From: Rhodocyclales bacterium
Lineage (GTDB): Bacteria > Pseudomonadota > Gammaproteobacteria > Burkholderiales > Rhodocyclaceae
Assembly (NCBI GenBank): GCA_021286885.1
Contig: JAJTBM010000003.1
Span: 1-24,769 of the forward strand
Direction of reading: 5' to 3'
Length of the DNA: 24,769 nucleotides
The position numbers were made by a program, and so were the translations under genes. The notes beneath the pieces were generated by a model. The model ran no database searches. It saw only the letters and a program-made list of their open reading frames with translations, and was not told the origin of the DNA. The first letter of the stretch is position 1. Every line of letters starts with the position of its first letter. Below, one piece after another: positions 14,719 to 22,617 of the stretch.

Positions 14719-16608
14719 TCAGCCCAGCGCCTTCTCCACAAAATGCCGGCCCACCCGGGTGCGGGGCACCTTGCCGGTGAACCAGTAGCGCACATCCTCA
14801 TCCAGGCCAATGCCGTGCATGTAGTTGTAGAGCGCCTTGTTGAGGGCCACGCCCAGGGTGTCGTGATCAACGCCGGTGGGGTCGATGAAGCCCACATCGT
14901 TTTTGGCAAAGCTGATGGGGGGCAGGGGGCGCAGCTGGATGCCGTATTCATCCGGGTTCTGGCCCACCGGGGAGTGGACGGTGCACACAAAGCGGTGGAA
15001 GAAGCCCGATTGAATGCAGCCCGCCGCAAACAGCTGGCGCACGTATTCGAGGGCATCCACGGTGTCCTGCACCGTCTGGGTGGGGAAACCGTACATCAGG
15101 TAGGCGTGCACCAGAATGCCCGCGTCCGAGAAGCTGCGGGTCACGCGGGCCACCTGCTCCACCGAAACGCCCTTTTTCATCAGCTTGAGCAGCCGGTCTG
15201 AGGCCACTTCCAGCCCGCCCGACACGGCGATGCAGCCGCTATCCGCCATGAGCTGGCACAGCTCGGGGGTGAAGGACTTTTCAAAGCGGATATTGCCCCA
15301 CCACGATAGGGTGAGATTGCGCCGCAAAATCTCTTCAGACAGCCCGCGCAGGGCCTTGGGCGGGGCGGCTTCATCCACAAAGTGAAAGCCCGTGTGGCCG
15401 GTTTCGGCGATGATGGTTTCGATCCGGTCGGCCAGCAGGCTGCTGCTGGCGCCGTCGTAGCGGCCAATGTAATCCAGCCCCACATCGCAGAAGCTGCATT
15501 TCTTCCAGTAGCAGCCATGGGCCACGGTCAGCTTGTTCCAATGCCCGTCCGACCACAGCCGGTGCATGGGGTTGAGCATGTCCAGCACCGCCAGATAACG
15601 ATCCAGCGGCAGCCCGTCCCAGGTGGGCGTGCCCACCTCGGCAAAGGGCACGTCCGGCTCCACCAGGTTGATGTAACGCACCTGCCCGGTATCCGGCTCG
15701 CGCCGGTAGGTGCGCACCAGGCGCGAGGCCCCGCGTTGGCCCGCCAGATGTTCGAGCAGGGCCAGCAGGGGCCGTTCGCCGTCGTCCAGGGTCACAAAAT
15801 CAAAGTAATCGAATACCCGGGGCTCGCTCAGTTCGCGCAGCTCGGTATTGGCAAACCCGCCGCCCAGCACCGTCACGATGGCCGGGTTGTGGGCCTTGAT
15901 GCACTGGGCGATTCTGAACGCGCCATACACCGAGCCCGGAAAGGGCACCGAGAGCAGCACCACCTGGGGCGCATGCTCGGCCAGGGCCGCGTGGGTGAGC
16001 TGGCTCAGGTAGTCATCCACCAGGGTGGGCGGCTCCGCCAGGGCCCGGGCGAGGGGCTCGAAACTGGGCTGGGCCATGGCCAGGGATTCGGCATAGCGCA
16101 CAAACTCGAAGCGCGGGTCCACCGCCTCCCGCAGGATGTCGGCCAGATCGTTGAGGTAGAGCGTCGCCATGTGGCGCGCCTTGTCCTGCACCCCCAGGGC
16201 ACCAAACGCCCAGGCCAGCGGATCGCCCCCGTCCGGATCAACGTATACATCCAGCGCATCAAAGCGCGGCCCTTCGGGCAACAGCCCCCGGCTCGCAATC
16301 CGGTGCGCCAGACTCGTATCGCGCCCCTGCAGAAACGCAATCGCCGGCTCCACCGTGCGCCGGTAATGGGCAAAGTGCTCCAGAAAGCCCTGGAGCAGCG
16401 GGCTGCGCTTGCGCGCCGGCATGGCCTCGATCCGGCCCTTGATGTCATCCAGCCCAGGCCCCGAAAACAGCCTGAGCACCAGGCCCAGCGCCAGATCGGC
16501 CTGCACCGCATCCACCCCCCGGCTACGCAGAAAGCCGGTCAGGTAAGCCGTCGAAGGATAAGGAGTATTGAGCTGGGTCATGGGCGGGATCAGCGACAGA
16601 ACCCGCAT
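14719..16608 (-). CDS. B12-binding-type radical SAM protein
   Basis: The 629-aa protein begins with MRVLSLIPPMTQLNTPYPS, the usual start of B12-binding radical SAM enzymes. The middle has the Rossmann-like cobalamin-type fold (VLLSVPFPGSVYGA, VLGGGFANTELREL, FVTLDDGERPLLALL). The radical SAM core follows with the cluster cysteines at residues 366, 371 and 374 (GCYWKKCSFC), then VSGGLEVASDRLL and AYLMYGFPTQT. The cysteine spacing is C-x4-C-x2-C instead of the canonical C-x3-C-x2-C. It uses SAM and a 4Fe-4S cluster for radical chemistry; substrate unknown. I placed the start at 16608 (GGAGC upstream); the frame is open to 16809 but that part overlaps the transposase remnant and is poor coding. 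Confidence 0.87.
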   Translation of the reverse strand: MRVLSLIPPMTQLNTPYPSTAYLTGFLRSRGVDAVQADLALGLVLRLFSGPGLDDIKGRIEAMPARKRSPLLQGFLEHFAHYRRTVEPAIAFLQGRDTSLAHRIASRGLLPEGPRFDALDVYVDPDGGDPLAWAFGALGVQDKARHMATLYLNDLADILREAVDPRFEFVRYAESLAMAQPSFEPLARALAEPPTLVDDYLSQLTHAALAEHAPQVVLLSVPFPGSVYGAFRIAQCIKAHNPAIVTVLGGGFANTELRELSEPRVFDYFDFVTLDDGERPLLALLEHLAGQRGASRLVRTYRREPDTGQVRYINLVEPDVPFAEVGTPTWDGLPLDRYLAVLDMLNPMHRLWSDGHWNKLTVAHGCYWKKCSFCDVGLDYIGRYDGASSSLLADRIETIIAETGHTGFHFVDEAAPPKALRGLSEEILRRNLTLSWWGNIRFEKSFTPELCQLMADSGCIAVSGGLEVASDRLLKLMKKGVSVEQVARVTRSFSDAGILVHAYLMYGFPTQTVQDTVDALEYVRQLFAAGCIQSGFFHRFVCTVHSPVGQNPDEYGIQLRPLPPISFAKNDVGFIDPTGVDHDTLGVALNKALYNYMHGIGLDEDVRYWFTGKVPRTRVGRHFVEKALG

Positions 16609-16739
16609 CGAACCCGCTCCAGCAATCGCGCCCGAGGCGCCAGCAGCGTGCAGCATGGTGTGGCAGGGGCCTGGACATCCACCAGACCCGAAGGAACAGC
16701 TTAGGGGCCGCCATGATACCGGGCGGAGGGGGGGCGCTG

Positions 16740-16937
16740 TTAGTCGGGCGTGAGCAGCAAACGCTTCTCGGGCCGCACGGCCAGTTTTTCGTCCACTTGC
16801 TGAACCCATCGCCGTACGGTGGATTCGGTCAGGTTCATATCCTTGGCAAGCTGACTGACCGAGAGTCCCTGGTTCTTGATGGTGTTGACGACCTCAAGCT
16901 TGAAGCTCGGGTCAAAAGTTCTACGACTGCGTTTCAT
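16740..16937 (-). pseudogene. IS3-family transposase OrfA remnant
   Basis: The 65-aa product starts MKRSRRTFDPSFKLEVV and continues through a helix-turn-helix (GLSVSQLAKDMNLTESTVRRW), as IS3-family OrfA proteins do. It stops after LLLTPD, where full OrfA proteins continue into a leucine-zipper-like coil of about 30 more residues. There is no OrfB. It is therefore a truncated remnant and cannot transpose by itself. It lies exactly between the high-GC backbone and the island. Confidence 0.8.
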
Positions 16938-16987
16938 CGGTGTTTCCTCGAAAGGGGACATCATCCGCCTATCGGGGGCAGGGGACA
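16740..16987 (-). mobile_element. Remnant of an IS3-type insertion sequence, left-end fragment
   Basis: Beside the truncated orfA, the minus strand begins at about 16987 with TGTCCCC, in keeping with a 5'-TG IS end, and the octamer TGTCCCCT recurs 27 nt further inside. The internal end is lost. The exact IS boundary is a guess; the remnant stops within 4 nt of the tandem decamers of the island. Confidence 0.45.
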
Positions 16988-16990
16988 AAG

Positions 16991-17030
16991 TGGCCATTAA
17001 CGGCCATTAACGGCTACTAATGGCCATATT
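16991..17030 (+). repeat. Four tandem decamers, candidate upstream activator sites
   Basis: Four consecutive 10-bp units read TGGCCATTAA, CGGCCATTAA, CGGCTACTAA and TGGCCATATT. The 10-bp period places them on one face of the helix. TGGCCATTA (16991-16999) and TAATGGCCA (17018-17026) are also inverted copies. They end 60 nt before the sigma54 promoter, the usual distance for sites bound by a sigma54 activator, and such an activator is encoded at the end of the operon. Confidence 0.7.
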
Positions 17031-17089
17031 TGAGATTGATTCCATTGGGTTAGTGTATGATTTTCATGTAAATACTCTAAAAAAATGGC

Positions 17090-17105
17090 TGGCACAAAGC
17101 GTGCA
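17090..17105 (+). promoter_or_regulatory. Sigma54 (RpoN) promoter of the helicase-PLD-CARF operon
   Basis: TGGCACAAAGCGTGCA matches the sigma54 consensus TGGCACG-N4-TTGCA. The invariant GG (17091-17092) and GC (17103-17104) are separated by exactly 10 nt. The predicted transcript starts around 17115-17117, which places the Shine-Dalgarno (17121-17127) and the ATG at 17133 right after it. The match is 10 of 12 consensus positions by eye. Confidence 0.72.
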
Positions 17106-17120
17106 CATAGCAAGCCAACA

Positions 17121-17127
17121 AAGGAGG
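17121..17127 (+). promoter_or_regulatory. Strong ribosome-binding site deciding the helicase start
   Basis: AAGGAGG lies 5 nt before the ATG at 17133. The upstream in-frame ATG at 17085 has no such site and lies before the predicted sigma54 transcript start, so it is not used. Confidence 0.85.
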
Positions 17128-17132
17128 ATCTT

Positions 17133-18401
17133 ATGGCACGCCTTTTCTACATGTCGCTCCCTGGCGTAGGCGACTGGAACACCGTGATGCGGCAATCAGG
17201 CGCACAACTAGCCCCGTACCGCACGTACCTGATGACAGCCAAGAAGGCAGCGGATAACCGAGCGCTTTCACTTTCTTGGCGATTGCCGACCCCGGAAGAG
17301 AGGAAAGAACTTGACCGCCGACAGCAGGAGTCAATCATTCAGGCGAAGCAGCGGGCCGAGAAGGCTCAGCGGCGTCGTGACCGTCAGGCTCTGCAGTCCG
17401 TGCCGTCCGGAGAATGGGTCATTCTGGAACCACGACCGGATCGCAGCGAAGAACCTGATACCACGTTTGACGCATTCCTAGATGCCAAGGAAGTTTCGGA
17501 ACGGAAACCTGCCTTTCGCGGCAAAGCCTCCAGTTGGCATCCAGAAAGCAGGATTGGCGTAAATGCCAGTGATCGGGAGGCTCTCGCCTTACTTCTCTCA
17601 CGTCTGCCAACTGACATTCCCCCTACGGCGAATAAGGAGGGTGATGAGGTCAAATCCGGCACCCCGCTGCTATTCCTGCGGCCCAATACCTGGCCACTGG
17701 AGTGCCAGAGCAAAATATTGGAGGCGCTGGAGGACCGTCCTTCCCCTCGCTTAGCCCCTCTCCTTCGACTAGTCTCGACTCGGCCACAATGGAACCAGTT
17801 CGAAGGCGACTACGTGTCGGATTCTGACTGGGTGTTCCTACGCCGGGAAAGAGATGGTGCGCTGAGGGATGGCACGACTGAGCAGCGCCAGTTCGTACGC
17901 TGCGCCCTCGGAACCCCGGACTTCGCCATACTGGAAGGCCCCCCGGGTTCCGGCAAGACCACGGCCATCTGTGAGCTGATCGTTCAACTTGCACGGGCCG
18001 GAAAGCGCGTACTGTTGGTTGCATCCACCCACGTTGCGGTAGATAACGTCCTGGAACGACTCATCGAATGGCAGGACGAGGCCGATGAAAAGCTGGTCAT
18101 GCCCATTCGCATCGGCGATGAAAGTAGTGTCACCTCGCCCAGCATCAACGCCTGGGTGCTACGGAATCTGCAGCGTACCTGGCGTGGCGAAATACTCGAT
18201 CACTTGGATCGGCCCAGAGATGTCAAGCCAGAGGGTGCGGAAGCCCGGAAGATTCTGCGGGAGGCGCTCGCCCCAGAAGGTAAAGAATCTGCCATCGCGC
18301 GTCTGCTCTTGGATGCATCAAACCTCGTGGCATCCTGCAACACCCAGCAATCAAGGATGCGGGAAAGAATCGCACAGACATCGAACCTTTCGATTATCTG
18401 A
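17133..18401 (+). CDS. Helicase, N-terminal part as the frame stands
   Basis: The 422-aa product has a charged N-terminal region with a coiled-coil-like stretch (EERKELDRRQQESIIQAKQR, about residues 51-70) and no recognised domain up to residue 250. Then come TTEQRQFVRCALG (Q-motif-like), Walker A GPPGSGKTT and motif Ia (VLLVASTHVAVDNVLERL). Past the frameshift the last 25 residues are out-of-frame sequence ending TSNLSII. It lacks Walker B and all later motifs and cannot hydrolyse ATP as a helicase alone. The MARLFYMSLPGVGDW start region resembles no named domain I know. Confidence 0.7.
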   Translation: MARLFYMSLPGVGDWNTVMRQSGAQLAPYRTYLMTAKKAADNRALSLSWRLPTPEERKELDRRQQESIIQAKQRAEKAQRRRDRQALQSVPSGEWVILEPRPDRSEEPDTTFDAFLDAKEVSERKPAFRGKASSWHPESRIGVNASDREALALLLSRLPTDIPPTANKEGDEVKSGTPLLFLRPNTWPLECQSKILEALEDRPSPRLAPLLRLVSTRPQWNQFEGDYVSDSDWVFLRRERDGALRDGTTEQRQFVRCALGTPDFAILEGPPGSGKTTAICELIVQLARAGKRVLLVASTHVAVDNVLERLIEWQDEADEKLVMPIRIGDESSVTSPSINAWVLRNLQRTWRGEILDHLDRPRDVKPEGAEARKILREALAPEGKESAIARLLLDASNLVASCNTQQSRMRERIAQTSNLSII

Positions 18402-18442
18402 TCCTGGACGAGGCATCCAAGACCACTTTCACCGAGTTCCTA

Positions 18443-19912
18443 GTGCCCGCCATCTATGCTAAGCGATGGGTGGTAGTGGGCGACCGGCGCCAACTCTCGC
18501 CCTACGTGGAGGAGCAGGATCTGGCTGAGAATATTCGCGGCCTGCTCCCGGATGAGGTGGCGCAAGCCATAACGCATAGCTTTCTGGCTTCTTCTGCAAT
18601 TCCTAAAGGGATGCAAAAGCGCTCATTGGTTGCCATCAATTCCGATGAAGAGGCCCGATGGATAATTGCGGAGGCAGAGGCGCGCAAGGTCGCTGTGATC
18701 AACCTAGACAGCGTCAAACCCAGTGATGCATGCGCTGAGCTAACCTATGCCGACATCGTGACTGGAACAGCCGACACCCTAGATGCCTGGCAGCATCGTT
18801 TGCCCGGCGACCTCCAAGTGACGGCGGGCAATTTGCCAGAGCTTCCAGACTGGGAGGCTCACCGTCGCGCCCTCGGTACGGAAAGGGATCAGGAAACGCC
18901 CTCCTGGGCCTCCGAAGTCGCCTGGCGTCAAATTCGTACCTACGAACTCAGATACAACGAACCCGAGCAAAAACGCTACCTCACCGAGTTACATGAACTC
19001 CTGCCCAAAACACTTGGGGAGACGCCGTTGCCGGGGCAGCGTCGAGCACGGACATTGAAGGACGGGGAGACACAAATGCCGATTGATGTCCTTAAAGAGG
19101 ATCTGGAACATATGCGGCGGGTGGCTATGCCGTCAATCCTGGAGATACTCCAGGTTGGTGCCGGCTCGCTATGGGAAGACAAGACCGCTCTAACCGATGG
19201 ACTACCAAAGCCTGTTCTGGCCGAGCGCATGGTGTCGCTATCGTTCCAGCATCGAATGCACCCCGATATAGCCGCTTTTCCTCGGGCACAATTCTATGCG
19301 CAGGATGGCCTGCTTAAGGACGCAACCGATATGGACAAAGCTCGGGAATGGAGCTACCGACGCTATGCCCGCCGGGCGGCGTGGCTGGAAATATCGCCAA
19401 AACAACAGGGCCGCGGACGCGGGCAAACTGGAAACAGAAATCCGGCCGAAGCTGACGCGGTGATGGGCGAGTTGCGGGAATTCGTGAAATGGGCAGGTTC
19501 AACACCGCATCCCGGCAAGAATCCAGACGCCCCATGGGAGGTAGCCGTTCTGACCTTCTACCGGGGCCAGGAAAAGGAACTTCGCCAGCGCCTGCAAAAT
19601 GAGTGCAAGCAGCCCGGAAATACCCGGAATTTTCATCTCGGCGAGGGGCGCGTGCGTGTCACGCTGTGCACTGCCGACCGCTTCCAGGGACACGAAGCAG
19701 ATCTGGTTCTGCTGTCTTTCGTGAAAACCGGGTCGGTGGGCTTTCTGAACAGCCCGAACCGCCTCAACGTAGCGCTAACCCGCGCTCGTTATCAAGTTGT
19801 CCTGATCGGCAACCGTCGCTGGATGGCATCCGACAAATGCCGTTCCGAACTTATCAATTCCCTCGGCACCTCCTCTTGCTATGCCCGAGATATCGGCTGG
19901 GAAAAATCATGA
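18443..19912 (+). CDS. Helicase, C-terminal part (motifs III-VI)
   Basis: The open frame from the first ATG (18443) encodes 489 aa, but the same frame carries the Walker B DEAS at 18407-18418, before that ATG. Visible motifs are III (VVVGDRRQLSP), IV (FQHRMHPDIAAF), V (TADRFQGHEADLVLLSF) and VI (LNVALTRARYQVVLIGN), all intact and typical of Upf1-like helicases. A large insertion between motifs III and IV (about residues 45-260) holds no domain I recognise. The ATG at 18443 has no ribosome site, so this half is probably not made on its own. The stop overlaps the next start (ATGA). Confidence 0.7.
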   Translation: MPAIYAKRWVVVGDRRQLSPYVEEQDLAENIRGLLPDEVAQAITHSFLASSAIPKGMQKRSLVAINSDEEARWIIAEAEARKVAVINLDSVKPSDACAELTYADIVTGTADTLDAWQHRLPGDLQVTAGNLPELPDWEAHRRALGTERDQETPSWASEVAWRQIRTYELRYNEPEQKRYLTELHELLPKTLGETPLPGQRRARTLKDGETQMPIDVLKEDLEHMRRVAMPSILEILQVGAGSLWEDKTALTDGLPKPVLAERMVSLSFQHRMHPDIAAFPRAQFYAQDGLLKDATDMDKAREWSYRRYARRAAWLEISPKQQGRGRGQTGNRNPAEADAVMGELREFVKWAGSTPHPGKNPDAPWEVAVLTFYRGQEKELRQRLQNECKQPGNTRNFHLGEGRVRVTLCTADRFQGHEADLVLLSFVKTGSVGFLNSPNRLNVALTRARYQVVLIGNRRWMASDKCRSELINSLGTSSCYARDIGWEKS

Positions 19913-21084
19913 TTCGTCTTTCTCGCACCATACCTATCAATTGCTTCGATGTAGAGGCCACCGTCGCCGTAGGCCGTCAGCGCCCGGAGTTCCTCGCGGT
20001 AGCCCAGCTTGCCGCGGACCTTAAACGCCCCATTTCTTCACGCGATGTTCTGCGCGAACTTCTCGGACCACGACCAGAGGTTCTCGGTCGGCGTGTAATT
20101 GAACGATGCATAGCACTCGGACTACTGAACAGCACTGACTCCAGAAACAGCGAAGCCGAGCTGTCTGAAGCAGGTGCCCTTGCCCTGGAACATGGCGAAG
20201 TTCTGGTGCCCGAGGAGGGGGTCTGGCGTTTTTATCTGGTGGACGACCCGCTCGTACCCAACAAACTCCTGCATGCGGAACGACTGGAGAGCGACTCGGT
20301 GAAGAAGGAGCGGGATGCGGCCAAGAACGCCCGCAACAGGGGCGATCGCCTGATTCGGTCGGAACACCCCCCTGAAATACTGAGTAGCTGTTGCGGTGAT
20401 TTGCCGTCCAAGTCAGCTCACCACGGGCAACTGTTCCAACTCACGGAACTAGCCAAGTCTGGCACCTCTGGGCCAAAAGGGTCGCTGAGACTGGATCTAA
20501 CTTGGGATCGAGACTCCGACGCCATGCTCAACCTGTCTGGAACGCTACCGTCAGACAGTCAAGTGCGAAACCCGAGGTCGGTAGATGTGAACATTGAGCT
20601 CCCGGAAGTATTTGATGATCTGGATTACCAGACCGTCTGGACCAACTTGGTCAGCCTCTCGACGGATACCCCTCTTGAAGAGCTTGACGAATGGTTTTCT
20701 ACTGCGGGCGAAGCGGTGATCCCATTGGCCTTCGATGCAATGTCGGAAAACGAGCACAAGGGATTCCGGAGGAACGTGGCGGTGCCCAGATCGAAATGGA
20801 AGCAACTCGGTGCCTTCGATGCGACGAATCTGGAAAACACCCTCATTGTTCCCGCTAGCGATACCGATGCCCAAGTCTGGCTTGAGTGGTTGCACTGGAA
20901 TTCCATCAACGACTACGTAACACCTCATCAGATCGAAGAATTGGGGAAAGATCAACTCGCTCGGTTTCCCTACCATAAGCCTCGCCCCTTGAGCCCGTCA
21001 GCGCTTCTTGCCCAGGCACTCACCACCAGAAATGAGCGCTCCTTCTTCCTGCTTGCCACCTCCGACCTTGGACTCTGGAGCTAG
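19909..21084 (+). CDS. Unrecognised operon protein between helicase and PLD nuclease
   Basis: I do not recognise this 391-aa protein. It starts MIRLSRTIPINCFDVEAT; residues 25-75 (AVAQLAADLKRPISSRDVLR and the helix after it) could be a winged helix, but this is a weak impression. The middle is hydrophilic and Ser/Asp-rich, and the last third is acidic with many Trp and Leu residues. No signal peptide or membrane segment is seen, so it is cytoplasmic. The start overlaps the helicase stop by 4 nt and its stop is 3 nt before the PLD gene, so it is an obligate member of the operon. An adaptor between helicase and nuclease would fit, but nothing shows it. Confidence 0.8.
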   Translation: MIRLSRTIPINCFDVEATVAVGRQRPEFLAVAQLAADLKRPISSRDVLRELLGPRPEVLGRRVIERCIALGLLNSTDSRNSEAELSEAGALALEHGEVLVPEEGVWRFYLVDDPLVPNKLLHAERLESDSVKKERDAAKNARNRGDRLIRSEHPPEILSSCCGDLPSKSAHHGQLFQLTELAKSGTSGPKGSLRLDLTWDRDSDAMLNLSGTLPSDSQVRNPRSVDVNIELPEVFDDLDYQTVWTNLVSLSTDTPLEELDEWFSTAGEAVIPLAFDAMSENEHKGFRRNVAVPRSKWKQLGAFDATNLENTLIVPASDTDAQVWLEWLHWNSINDYVTPHQIEELGKDQLARFPYHKPRPLSPSALLAQALTTRNERSFFLLATSDLGLWS

Positions 21085-21087
21085 ACC

Positions 21088-22617
21088 ATGATTCCCCCCA
21101 TTTCTCGCGAAGAAACCCTCGATCTGACCCAGGAAGCGCTTGGTCCCGGTTGGTTGCGTAGATTCCCGACCAATCCAGAGGCTCATGAGATTGCCGGCCC
21201 CGGTGTATGGCGTACCGGCCCACAGCTTCTGTTCCGCAATGAACTCGTCGCAGCCATGGAAAGGGCAAGGGAAGTCATTCTCCTTTCATCCTTCCTGCTC
21301 GCCGACGACGCCCTCGCTCAGGCCATGATCCAGGCAGCGGGTCGAGGAGTACGAGTTTACGTGCTCACCGCCTCGGAGCAGCGCATCGGAAAGGCTCTTC
21401 GTGAGGACGAGGTCTTTGAGCAAAGGATGGTGGAGCAACACAAGAAACTACTGGAGAACCTTGCCGGCAAAGTACTGCTCCGTTCAGCCGAGCACATCCA
21501 TGCAAAATTCCTGGTGGTCGACCCACAACTGAAACGCGGTGGGTACGCGTGGCTATCTACCGCAAACTTTAACAAAGCACTGGAAGACAGCGTGGAGTTA
21601 GGGGTGATGCTCAATGCCGACGGAGTCCGCGAGCTGGCCGCCTGTTTCAACTGGGCGTTTTGGTCCGAAGCCGAACGAGAACTTCGTGGCCCCAATCGCC
21701 TTGTCGAGATCAAGCCGAACCACCCAGCTGCGCCGCCGCGGCCATCTCACGGGGCCATCTTTGCTACCTTGAGGGACAGCCCAGTCCTACGCGAGCAGCT
21801 TATTACCTTGATAAGAGGGGCCCGAAAGGAAATTCTGGTGGCGAGTTATGGCATCGCGGTTGACCACGTCGCCGTGGGCGAACTTGCAGAGGCGGCAAAG
21901 CGGGGGGTCCAAGTCACTGTATTGACCCGTCCCCGCCCTGCGGTTGCCGGCGGCGTTGCCTTGCTTGCCTCCGCTGGAGCCTTGATTTTCGCCCACGACA
22001 AGCTTCACGCCAAAGCGCTTGTAGTGGACGGGAAGGCGCTGGTCATGTCGGCGAACCTTGAGGCACAGGGTCTCGATAAGGGCTTTGAGATCGGAGCCAT
22101 GCTGCCTGCCGACACCTCACTTGCGGTGGAAAAAACCTTGCGCGACTGGGTATCGTCCTTTCCGTGGATATACCGGGCTGACGCGACACGAGGCGAGCAT
22201 CTTGGCGACTTCTGCCCGGCTGAAGTGGGGCTGCGTGGCGGCGTCGTGAAAGTGGTTGATTCCTACTATCAAGCTGCGGCCGATGTAATTGCGGCAGATG
22301 CGCTCAAACTTTCAGAAGCGCCGCCTCCCACATTGAAACCATCACATGCTCCCCGAGAACTGCCGAAGACAGTGAGGGTTACTTGGAATGTCCAGCCGCC
22401 AAGGCTTCCGAAAGGGGCTAAGGAGCAGTTCCAGGTGATAGAACGTGAAAAACAGGGACAGAACGGAAAGTCCAATAAGGAGAAGGAAAGCGTTTCCTAT
22501 GTTCCTCCTGTGTATGAATTGATGGGCAAACGTTACGTGCTCTTGCGCAACATCGAGGAGACAGACAAGGCGCAACGGCTTGCTACCGAACTTGGGGCCA
22601 AGGTGGTGCTGCCATGA
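21088..22617 (+). CDS. Phospholipase-D-family protein with two HKD motifs (probable nuclease)
   Basis: The 509-aa protein has two complete PLD domains. HKD1 is HIHAKFLVVD (His138, Lys140, Asp145) followed by STANF; HKD2 is KLHAKALVVD (His307, Lys309, Asp314) followed by SANLEAQG. Each domain begins with a strand typical of the fold (REVILLSSFLLAD; KEILVASYGIAVD). Two HKD motifs in one chain make a complete active site through a covalent histidine intermediate. There is no signal peptide, which favours a nuclease acting in the cytoplasm over a lipase. Residues 395-509 form an additional Lys/Pro-rich tail that could bind nucleic acid. Coupled to the next gene by an ATGA overlap. Confidence 0.88.
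   Translation: MIPPISREETLDLTQEALGPGWLRRFPTNPEAHEIAGPGVWRTGPQLLFRNELVAAMERAREVILLSSFLLADDALAQAMIQAAGRGVRVYVLTASEQRIGKALREDEVFEQRMVEQHKKLLENLAGKVLLRSAEHIHAKFLVVDPQLKRGGYAWLSTANFNKALEDSVELGVMLNADGVRELAACFNWAFWSEAERELRGPNRLVEIKPNHPAAPPRPSHGAIFATLRDSPVLREQLITLIRGARKEILVASYGIAVDHVAVGELAEAAKRGVQVTVLTRPRPAVAGGVALLASAGALIFAHDKLHAKALVVDGKALVMSANLEAQGLDKGFEIGAMLPADTSLAVEKTLRDWVSSFPWIYRADATRGEHLGDFCPAEVGLRGGVVKVVDSYYQAAADVIAADALKLSEAPPPTLKPSHAPRELPKTVRVTWNVQPPRLPKGAKEQFQVIEREKQGQNGKSNKEKESVSYVPPVYELMGKRYVLLRNIEETDKAQRLATELGAKVVLP

Larger units (their letters stand above)
17133..19912 (+). pseudogene. Upf1-like SF1 helicase, broken by a frameshift near 18329
   Basis: Taken together the two frames encode a protein of about 926 aa: an N-terminal region of unknown fold (1-255), a Q-motif-like segment, Walker A GPPGSGKTT (about 269-277), the Walker B DEAS, and helicase motifs III-VI of the Upf1/DNA2 branch of superfamily 1 (AAA_11/AAA_12 domains). 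The first frame ends at 18401. The next frame already decodes sensible helicase sequence upstream of that: GILQHPAIKD from 18329 and FDYLILDEASKTTF from 18389. So the frame changes around 18327-18331, where homologous helicases have a few additional residues (a C-G-T-T-like stretch, from memory). The simplest reading is a deletion of 3k+1 bases. It is the first gene of the operon, under the sigma54 promoter. Sequence error is a real alternative. Confidence 0.75.

Noticed and set aside
13192..16704. Plus-strand frames of 475 and 440 aa opposite the AlbA_2 and radical SAM genes
   Set aside because: Same reason: antisense to clear domain-bearing genes, no motif, biased composition.
16991..17030. 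CRISPR-like or plasmid-iteron array
   Set aside because: The units are only 10 bp, contiguous without spacers, and no Cas or replication gene is near; activator sites fit better.
18320..18400. Programmed ribosomal frameshift in the helicase
   Set aside because: No slippery heptamer or convincing stimulatory hairpin is seen near the switch, and residues seem to be missing, so mutation or sequence error is simpler.
17133..22617. DISARM system (helicase plus PLD protein DrmC)
   Set aside because: The helicase is Upf1-like superfamily 1, not a DrmA-type SF2 enzyme, and there is no DUF1998 protein or methylase.
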